This document shows, one piece after another, positions 14,917 through 19,605 of a stretch of DNA of 19,605 bases (its first letter is position 1; the number at the start of each line of letters is the position of its first letter). Location of the stretch: the NCBI GenBank assembly GCA_910586805.1, contig CAJUJC010000029.1, forward strand, positions 1 through 19,605. Reading direction: 5' to 3'. The notes under the pieces were generated by a model. It did not search any database and was not told the origin of the DNA. It worked only from the letters and a program-made list of their open reading frames with translations. The DNA is from an uncultured Erysipelotrichales bacterium (GTDB lineage: Bacteria; Bacillota_I; Bacilli_A; Erysipelotrichales; Coprobacillaceae). A program made the position numbers and the translations under genes.

Positions 14917-16146
14917 TTATCCTAAGAATGCTTCATGTAATAAAACTTGTGCTTTTTTGACATCATCTCTATCAATATAACATGATATATTAATTTCACT
15001 ACAAGAAGTCATTTCTACATTAATATCATTACTCATTAAAGTGTTATAAACTTTTTGGAACATTCCTTTGTTGTTTTTTATACCAACACCAATAACTGCA
15101 ACTTTACCAATATTTCCTCTTATAATTGTTTTTTGAGCTTTTAGAATTTCTCTTAATTCATTAATAACATCTACAACTGCTGGAACATCCTTATCACTAA
15201 TAATTAAAGAAATATCCATTTTTCCTCCACCAACTAATGCTTGATTAAATACATTAACATTAACATTGGCTTCAGAAATTTTTTCAAACAATTGTCCAGC
15301 ACCATTGACTTTTGCATCAACCCCTACAAGAGTAATACGTGCCTCATTTTGAGAACCAGTAATACCAGAAATAATGAGCTGATTTAAACCATCTTTCATA
15401 ATTTTTTCATCTCCTAACACATATGTTCCTTTTTGGTTATCAAAAGAACTTTTAGCATGAATGATAATATTGTGTTTTGCTGCTAACTGAACACATCTAT
15501 GATTTAAAACTTTAGCACCATTTTTAGATAATTCAAGCATTTCAGCATAACTAATATAATCAAGTTTGCGTGCATCTGGTACAATACGAGGATCTGCTGT
15601 ATAAATACCATTCACATCACTATAAATTTCGACTTCTGTTGCATCAATAGCAACACCAATTGCAACTGCTGATAAATCACTACCACCACGTCCTAGTGTT
15701 GTAATTTTTCCATTTGTTGAATACCCTTGGAAACCAGGACATATGACAATATCAGCTGTTTTTAATTTCTCTAAAATATGATTTCCTTCAACACTGCGAA
15801 TTGTTGCATTCAAATGATGAGAATTTGTTAAAATACCAAGTTCACCATTTGTAACAGTTTCTACATTATAACCCATTTGAGATAATTCACTTTTACATAC
15901 AAGTGTAGAAATTGTTTCACCTATACTTGATAATCGATCAATTTCTTCATCTGTCAACATTTCTGTATTCACGATAGAAAGAAGTGTATCTGTTGCATAA
16001 GGATCATCAAAACGACCCATTGCGCTCACCACTGCAACAACTTTGTGGCCTTTTTCTAATTCACGAATAATATTTTTATACATATGTTCACGTGTTTGAA
16101 TACTACGTGTTGAGGTTCCACCAAATTTTTGAACTATAATATTCAT
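14917..16146 (-). CDS. lysC: Aspartokinase (aspartate kinase)
   Basis: A 409-residue monofunctional aspartokinase that phosphorylates aspartate in the first committed step of the aspartate family. The kinase domain begins VQKFGGTS (5-12) and includes VVSAMGRFDDPYATDTLL and the nucleotide loop TLGRGGSDLSAVAIG (150-164). Two ACT regulatory domains fill about 255-409 (ISGITGSQNEARITLVGV onward and GKVAVIGVGIKNNKGMF), so feedback inhibition by lysine and/or threonine is expected; which one cannot be read. Its ribosome site GAGGGG lies within the last codons of hom, two bases separating the genes, so translation is tightly coupled. The symbol follows the Gram-positive lysC usage; the isozyme class is not certain. 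Confidence 0.96.
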   Translation of the reverse strand: MNIIVQKFGGTSTRSIQTREHMYKNIIRELEKGHKVVAVVSAMGRFDDPYATDTLLSIVNTEMLTDEEIDRLSSIGETISTLVCKSELSQMGYNVETVTNGELGILTNSHHLNATIRSVEGNHILEKLKTADIVICPGFQGYSTNGKITTLGRGGSDLSAVAIGVAIDATEVEIYSDVNGIYTADPRIVPDARKLDYISYAEMLELSKNGAKVLNHRCVQLAAKHNIIIHAKSSFDNQKGTYVLGDEKIMKDGLNQLIISGITGSQNEARITLVGVDAKVNGAGQLFEKISEANVNVNVFNQALVGGGKMDISLIISDKDVPAVVDVINELREILKAQKTIIRGNIGKVAVIGVGIKNNKGMFQKVYNTLMSNDINVEMTSCSEINISCYIDRDDVKKAQVLLHEAFLG

Positions 16147-16148
16147 AA

Positions 16149-17306
16149 TTAACCCCTCACTTTAAACAAGGTATAATCTTCACCTTGTAACTGTTTTTGT
16201 AAATCAACAAGTTCGATATGATTTGTAATATAGACATGATCTTTCTTTTGTGAAAAATACATTTCATAATCAAGATTGTCTAATTCGTGTTCACATCTTA
16301 TATAATATTTAGAGTATGTGATTGGATAAATATCATCAGTATATTGATAATCATGATTCCACATATCTTCTTTGAGCGTTTTGATAATATCACTGACAAC
16401 AGCACTTGCAGTAACATAACGACCTGCTCCTTTTCCATAAAAAATAACATTTTCTAAATAATTACATGTTATCTCTACTACATTATATGCCTGATTCACG
16501 TTAGCGACCATATCTTTTATACTAATTAAAGTAGGAGAAACATCTATCCCAATTCCTTGATCTAATTTCTTCGCTTGAGCAATTAATTTAATACGATAAC
16601 CCAATTGTTTTGCATAGTCCATATCTTTCTTTGTTACATTTCTAATACCAGTAGCTTTGATTTTTTGATAATCAAAGAACTTTTCAAAAGCATTCATAGC
16701 TAAAATTTGTATTTTATGTGCAGCATCAATACCATCTAAATCTAAACTTGCATCAGCTTCTACATATCCTAATCCATCTGCAATCGTTAATGCTTCATCA
16801 AAATCAAGATTGTCAGTTTCCATTAAAGTGAGAATAAAGTTCGTTGTTCCATTCAAAATTCCTTCAATTTTCTCAATTTCATTTGCAATTAAATCTTCTT
16901 TGGCAGGAACAACGACAGGAATACCACCACCTACTGAAGCTTCATAATAAATTTTTGCATTATTTTTCTTAGCTGTTTCAAAAATTTCTTGTCCATCATG
17001 AGCAATCAATGCCTTATTTGCAGTGACAACATGCTTTCCTTTATTTAAAGCATCTAAAATAATTGTTTTAGCAATTGTTGTACCACCAATTAATTCCACA
17101 ACAACATCAATTTCACTGTCATTAATAATATCATGATAATCTTGTGTATAGATTACTCCTTTAGGCAAAGTCACTTCTTCTAATGAGCAACCATACTTAA
17201 TTGATATTTCAGTTTGAAATTGTTTTTCTAATCTTTCCTTTTGTTCTGTTAGGATTTCTACAACACCAAATCCTACAGTACCTAATCCTATAATACCTAT
17301 TTTCAT
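16149..17306 (-). CDS. hom: Homoserine dehydrogenase, shortened C-terminal regulatory domain
   Basis: A 385-residue enzyme that reduces aspartate semialdehyde to homoserine, leading to threonine, isoleucine and methionine. The nucleotide loop is GLGTVG near the N-terminus. The core includes VTANKALIA, the GILNGTTNFILT segment, and LGYVEADASLDLDGIDAAHK carrying the active-site acids and lysine. The catalytic part ends around GKGAGRYVTASAVVSD. Only about 55 residues follow the KYYIR motif that normally opens a roughly 90-residue ACT domain, so the usual threonine-sensing domain is cut down or degenerate. Start ATG 17306 follows AGGGGGAA; a TTG codon directly before it was not chosen. It is the first structural gene of the operon, behind a leader attenuator. 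Confidence 0.95.
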   Translation of the reverse strand: MKIGIIGLGTVGFGVVEILTEQKERLEKQFQTEISIKYGCSLEEVTLPKGVIYTQDYHDIINDSEIDVVVELIGGTTIAKTIILDALNKGKHVVTANKALIAHDGQEIFETAKKNNAKIYYEASVGGGIPVVVPAKEDLIANEIEKIEGILNGTTNFILTLMETDNLDFDEALTIADGLGYVEADASLDLDGIDAAHKIQILAMNAFEKFFDYQKIKATGIRNVTKKDMDYAKQLGYRIKLIAQAKKLDQGIGIDVSPTLISIKDMVANVNQAYNVVEITCNYLENVIFYGKGAGRYVTASAVVSDIIKTLKEDMWNHDYQYTDDIYPITYSKYYIRCEHELDNLDYEMYFSQKKDHVYITNHIELVDLQKQLQGEDYTLFKVRG

Positions 17307-17328
17307 CAAATTCCCCCTTTTTTTAATG

Positions 17329-17351
17329 AAAAAAGCCCTTTTTTATAGGGC
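17329..17351 (-). terminator. Attenuator terminator in the hom leader
   Basis: On the minus strand GCCCT (17351-17347), a 7-base A-rich loop and AGGGC (17339-17335) are followed by TTTTTTC. It is an intrinsic terminator 22 bases before the hom start codon and 32 bases after the leader-peptide stop. It therefore interrupts transcription before the structural genes unless prevented. Confidence 0.85.
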
Positions 17352-17369
17352 GAATATCTTTATTCAATC

Positions 17370-17442
17370 AAGACAGTCCCCACTTAACATTGACAAAGTT
17401 TTTTCGTTGAAATGTTAATGGTTTTAATCATGAAACTGTCCT
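17370..17442 (-). promoter_or_regulatory. Competing leader hairpin of the hom attenuator
   Basis: AGGACAGTTTC (17442-17432), which contains the 3' half of the leader-peptide ribosome site, can pair with GGGGACTGTCTT (17381-17370) just after the leader stop, core GACAGT/ACTGTC. The same 3' arm, via GTGGGG (about 17383-17378), can instead pair with CCCTAT of the terminator's left arm, giving an antiterminator. This is the alternative-pairing layout expected of ribosome-controlled attenuation. The pairing energies are not computed. Confidence 0.6.
17384..17431 (-). CDS. Putative 15-residue leader peptide of the hom-lysC-asd attenuator
   Basis: A short ORF, ATG to TAA, encoding MIKTINISTKKLCQC. 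It has a near-perfect ribosome site (AAGGAGGA, 17446-17439) seven bases upstream, stronger than most genes in this window. It is preceded by a consensus promoter and followed by an intrinsic terminator before hom. Ten of its first eleven residues (M, I, K, T, I, N, I, T, K, K) are amino acids made from aspartate, with two threonine and three isoleucine codons. The downstream operon makes exactly these precursors. In an AT-rich genome I, K and N codons are common by chance, so the composition alone is not proof. I infer that the ribosome stalls here when the charged tRNAs run low, favouring read-through. Confidence 0.7.
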   Translation of the reverse strand: MIKTINISTKKLCQC

Positions 17443-17461
17443 CCTTTTGATTATTTCAAAA

Positions 17462-17490
17462 ATAATATCATCTTTATAATTGTTTGTCAA
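17462..17490 (-). promoter_or_regulatory. Promoter of the hom-lysC-asd operon
   Basis: -35 TTGACA (17490-17485) and -10 TATTAT (17467-17462), 17-base spacer. The predicted start near 17455 is about 24 bases before the leader peptide. The promoter lies on the chromosomal side of the integrated element and appears intact. Confidence 0.85.
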
Positions 17491-17734
17491 TTTTTTATTG
17501 CTATATTTTTGAATAAAGACAAAAAAATATGAAAACATTTGGAAATATAGAAAATTATCGTTTGTTTTTAATATGATTTGATATGTTTGTTACAATTGTT
17601 TTTGTAATTATCTTGTAATAATACATTTATTTAAAAAGTTGATTTTTATTATATAGACTATTTAAACGAATATGTGTTTTATTTTGATAAAATTAAATAT
17701 AGATTTTTGATTATCTTTTCATATCTTCTTATAT
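17491..17734. other. AT-rich intergenic stretch holding the chromosome/element junction
   Basis: This stretch has no gene, and no ORF or RNA that I can support. It is extremely AT-rich up to about 17733, where the first GC-containing element sequence (GTCCGC) appears. Short T-runs and A-runs occur throughout (for example GATTTTTATTATATAG and GATTTTTGATTATC), the type of target favoured by Tn916-family integrases. An imperfect dyad TTACAA/TTGTAA sits at 17590-17607. The exact end of the element cannot be fixed without the other end or an empty site. Confidence 0.6.
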
Positions 17735-17768
17735 GTCCGCAAGTCCTTATTTTATCGGCTTTGCGGAC
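17735..17768. repeat. 8-bp perfect inverted repeat at the element tip
   Basis: GTCCGCAA (17735-17742) and TTGCGGAC (17761-17768) flank an 18-base AT-rich spacer. There is no T run, so it is not a standard terminator. It stands out as the first GC-rich sequence after the chromosomal flank and may be a structural or protein-binding feature of the element end. Confidence 0.6.
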
Positions 17769-17830
17769 GTTTTCATTATCGAAAGATACTTGCTTATCTT
17801 TGTATTTCTTCCCATATCTTCATGGTCAAA

Positions 17831-17849
17831 CGTGGTAAATATCGTGGTA
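17831..17849. repeat. Direct repeat CGTGGTA, candidate integrase arm sites
   Basis: CGTGGTA occurs at 17831-17837 and 17843-17849, 12 bases apart, just beyond the int stop codon. CATATCTTC also recurs at 17720-17728 and 17813-17821. Tn916-type integrases bind short direct repeats (DR2) near the element ends through their N-terminal domain. Assignment of these repeats as such sites is inference. Confidence 0.4.
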
Positions 17850-17853
17850 CAAC

Positions 17854-19044
17854 TTAGGCTATCATGCTTCTTAATTCTGCTTTGACGCTTTCTGCTGACG
17901 CATGAGCATACAGGTTCAGCGTGATACTGATATTAGAGTGTCCCATGATGTACTGTAAGCTCTTAGGGTTCATGTTCCTGTTTGCCAGTCTTGTGCAGAA
18001 CGTATGACGCAAAATATGTGGCGTTATCTTTGGCAGGCTGTCCTCATGGTACTTGTTATACTTCTTCGTCAGATTGGAAAAGGTTGCTGTATAATAGGCG
18101 TTTATCATAGGATAGCCTTTCCCATTCAGAAAGAGGAAACCACCGTAACCGTCTATCGTTATCGGCTGAGATTTCTTCCTTTCTGCCATGACACGCTCAA
18201 ATGCCTGTTCCACTTCCCCGCTCATGGGAACATCACGCACACCGCTCTTTGTCTTTGGCGTTTCTATGTAGTAGCCTGTTTCCTTGCTGTAAAGCAGTTG
18301 GTGGTTCACATGGATAACTCCGCTTTCCAAGTCGATGTCCTGTCTTGTCAGTCCGCACAGCTCCGAGATACGAAGTCCTGTTTTTAACAGTATCACGATT
18401 GTGTCATAATGCTTTTTATACACTCTGTCTTTACGGACAAAGGACAACAGCTTTTCTTCCTGTTCCTCTGTCAGTGCCTGTCGCTTTTTTCTGTCGTCCT
18501 CTATGACTTCGTTTAGCTTGAAGTCGAAAGGGTTCTTTCTCACAAGGTCGTCCGCTATGGCAATGCGGAATGACGCATTCAACGAGTGTTTATAATTGCT
18601 TATGGTCTGATAGCCATAGCCTTTTTCTTTCATGCGTAACGCCCATTCCTTAGCGTCTGAAAGACGTATGCTGTCAATGCTCCTTGCTCCCAGCATATCT
18701 CCCTCTAATATCCGCATGAGCTGTTTTCGTTGGCTCTGTGTGCTTTTCTTCACGTTTGCCCTCTGTGCGTTCTGTTTGGCGTAAAGCTGGCAAAGCGTCA
18801 TTTTTCCGCCTGTGGTGTCGATACCGTCTTGCAAGTCCCTTTGTATTTCTGCTTCCAGTTCCTTTAGAGATTTCCCGTTCCTCTTTCCTTTGGGTACTGG
18901 GTCTGTGGGTACAAGTTTCCATGAATAGACATATCTTGTTTCTCCTTGTGCGTCCACATATTTATATAAGTATCTTCCGTCTGTTCGCTGGCTCTCTCCC
19001 GTCTTTAACAGGCGACCTTTATTGTCCCGTCTTTTTTCTGACAT
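17854..19044 (-). CDS. int: Tyrosine integrase, Tn916/Tn1549 family
   Basis: A 396-residue integrase that excises and inserts the element. The N-terminal Tn916-type arm-binding domain (about 1-75) includes GRYLYKYVDAQGETRYVYSW. The SAM-like core-binding domain spans about 80-175 (LYAKQNAQRANVKKSTQSQ onward). The catalytic domain has R225 (TGLRISEL), K266 (ETPKTKSG), H343 and R346 (TPHILRHTF), H369 (MGHSN) and nucleophile Y379 (NLYAHAS). All active-site residues are present and the length is normal, so the enzyme should be functional. AAGGAG lies upstream of the ATG, directly after one arm of an interleaved hairpin pair. xis is 76 bases upstream on the same strand. Confidence 0.97.
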   Translation of the reverse strand: MSEKRRDNKGRLLKTGESQRTDGRYLYKYVDAQGETRYVYSWKLVPTDPVPKGKRNGKSLKELEAEIQRDLQDGIDTTGGKMTLCQLYAKQNAQRANVKKSTQSQRKQLMRILEGDMLGARSIDSIRLSDAKEWALRMKEKGYGYQTISNYKHSLNASFRIAIADDLVRKNPFDFKLNEVIEDDRKKRQALTEEQEEKLLSFVRKDRVYKKHYDTIVILLKTGLRISELCGLTRQDIDLESGVIHVNHQLLYSKETGYYIETPKTKSGVRDVPMSGEVEQAFERVMAERKKSQPITIDGYGGFLFLNGKGYPMINAYYTATFSNLTKKYNKYHEDSLPKITPHILRHTFCTRLANRNMNPKSLQYIMGHSNISITLNLYAHASAESVKAELRSMIA

Positions 19045-19057
19045 TGTTATCTGCTCC

Positions 19058-19116
19058 TTTCATAAGAAAGAGCCTCGATATGACTTATGAAAATAATATC
19101 ACATACAAGGCTCTTT
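19058..19116 (-). promoter_or_regulatory. Two interleaved 9-bp stems in the xis-int gap, next to the int ribosome site
   Basis: On the minus strand the order is AAAGAGCCT (19116-19108), TTTCATAAG (19092-19084), AGGCTCTTT (19075-19067), CTTATGAAA (19066-19058), then GGAGC of the int ribosome site. Arms 1/3 and 2/4 are each perfect 9-bp complements but cross one another. With no base between arms 3 and 4, a full pseudoknot is sterically doubtful, so the stems are probably alternatives. One of them ends at the ribosome site. A role in controlling int expression is inference. Confidence 0.65.
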
Positions 19117-19120
19117 TTCA

Positions 19121-19324
19121 TTAGATTGTGTCCAATTTATCCAGCATTTTTTCAAACTGCTTTTTCTTGATGAGCAGACGGTTTCCGTTCATCATATACC
19201 AGTTGCCGAACCTGTCCTGCTGGGCAAGCTGTCTTATCTTGTTTTGACCGACCGAAAAATACTGGGACGCTTCTTCTACCGTCATGGCGTATTTCTCCCA
19301 TACGGGTACTTGAATATCGTTCAT
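19121..19324 (-). CDS. xis: Excisionase (Xis), Tn916/Tn1549 family
   Basis: A 67-residue DNA-binding protein that directs the integrase toward excision by bending the element ends. It resembles Tn916 Xis in length and layout: IQVPVWEKYAMTVEEASQYF, then the winged-helix segment with NWYMMNGNRLLIKKKQF and a C-terminal LDKLDTI. I chose ATG 19324 because it gives exactly the Tn916 Xis length and overlaps the upstream stop as TGATG, indicating coupled translation. The longer frame up to 19465 lies inside the upstream gene. It is followed by the hairpin region and int, as in the family. Confidence 0.95.
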   Translation of the reverse strand: MNDIQVPVWEKYAMTVEEASQYFSVGQNKIRQLAQQDRFGNWYMMNGNRLLIKKKQFEKMLDKLDTI

Positions 19325-19605
19325 CAAATGCCCCCTTTTGCGTGTTTCGTATCGTACTGAATATAGGGGATAAGGTCGGTGTGGTCTATCCTTTGTAAAT
19401 GGGCGGTCAGCTTGCTGGAAAGGGAAGTGCTGTATCTTGCCTTGTCCAGCATATCTCCCACACATTCCAGTCCACCCAGTGCGTTATGTTCTTCCAAGAA
19501 GTAAAAGCTCTTGACTGCCGAAATCACGCCACCCTCTGTGAGCCATTGCTGTGTTTCTTCAAGGGTGTTCTGCTGTTTTGGGGTATGGAGCTTCAAGACC
19601 TCCAC
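19324..19605 (-). CDS. Small element-borne protein of unknown function (5' end at or beyond window edge)
   Basis: At least 93 residues, with the frame open to the window edge; a GTG at the very edge could be the start, but the gene may begin further out. It is mostly helical, with a segment EEHNALGGLECVGDMLDKARYSTSLSSKL and a C-terminal HTDLIPYIQYDTKH. I do not recognise a characterised family. Its stop overlaps the xis start (TGATG), so it is translated together with xis and may take part in control of excision. There is no signal peptide or membrane segment in the visible part. Confidence 0.75.
   Translation of the reverse strand: MEVLKLHTPKQQNTLEETQQWLTEGGVISAVKSFYFLEEHNALGGLECVGDMLDKARYSTSLSSKLTAHLQRIDHTDLIPYIQYDTKHAKGGI

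Larger units (their letters stand above)
17710..19605. mobile_element. Integrase end of a Tn916/Tn1549-family integrative conjugative element (continues beyond window)
   Basis: The tyrosine integrase and excisionase are arranged as in Tn916/Tn1549, with int nearest the element end. Base composition is clearly higher in GC than the flanking chromosome from about 17735 on, and codon use changes (GCC, CTG and CGC become common). The left boundary is approximate, within about 17640-17735. Conjugation and cargo genes lie outside the window, so element size and cargo are unknown. Confidence 0.88.

Noticed and set aside
17310..17460. T-box or amino-acid riboswitch in the hom leader
   Set aside because: No T-box AGGGTGGNACC block, no S-box or lysine riboswitch core, and the leader is too short; a leader-peptide attenuator fits better.
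17590..17607. TTACAA/TTGTAA dyad as a second BceR operator
   Set aside because: The gap between half-sites is longer than the required four bases and no Bce-type gene lies nearby; AT-rich chance is sufficient.
19058..19116. Simple intrinsic terminator between xis and int
   Set aside because: The AGGCTCTTT arm is followed by CTTATG rather than a U run, and int must be reached by transcripts; the crossing-stem interpretation explains more of the sequence.
18004..19124. Several open frames overlapping the integrase on both strands
   Set aside because: The integrase has every catalytic residue and full length; the overlapping frames are shadows favoured by its higher GC content.
1..19605. tRNA, rRNA, CRISPR array or insertion sequence
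   Set aside because: No cloverleaf, rRNA core sequence, regularly spaced repeats or transposase was seen on reading both strands.

Overview
The window is AT-rich chromosome of a low-GC Firmicute carrying one end of an integrative conjugative element. AGGAGG-type ribosome sites, TTGACA/TATAAT promoters, U-tailed terminators and the gene families suggest a gut Erysipelotrichia/Coprobacillaceae-type or related organism. No rRNA or marker gene is present, so the taxonomy is only a guess.

Region by region. 1-2300 holds the tail of an unidentified gene, a bidirectional terminator, a divergent all-alpha dUTPase-like protein, the manganese exporter MntP under a yybP-ykoY riboswitch, an IMPACT/YigZ protein and a small DUF1294 membrane protein. 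2380-3616 is a two-gene operon: a DegV/FakB fatty-acid-binding protein and a small coiled-coil protein. 3611-9889 is an antimicrobial-peptide detoxification module. An unknown cysteine-rich helical protein, a WYL-domain regulator, a BceR-like response regulator and a BceS-like intramembrane-sensing kinase run in one direction with tight spacing. They are followed by a BceAB-type ABC transporter behind a perfect TTACA-N4-TGTAA operator.

9907-13788 is a sugar locus: an RpiR-family regulator, an RDD membrane protein and a NagB-family sugar-phosphate enzyme on the minus strand, with a lone PTS EIIC permease diverging on the plus strand. The two divergent promoters are mirror images around one dyad. 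13835-17490 is the aspartate-family pathway operon hom-lysC-asd on the minus strand. Its leader appears to encode a 15-residue attenuator peptide, with competing hairpins and a terminator.

From about 17.7 kb to the end, base composition rises sharply and the genes are the recombination end of a Tn916/Tn1549-family element: tyrosine integrase, excisionase and one further small partial gene. The element lies in an AT-rich intergenic stretch upstream of the hom promoter and leaves that promoter intact.

The most notable non-coding signals are the hom-lysC-asd leader-peptide attenuator, the mirror-symmetric divergent promoter, and two interleaved 9-bp stems just upstream of the integrase ribosome site.
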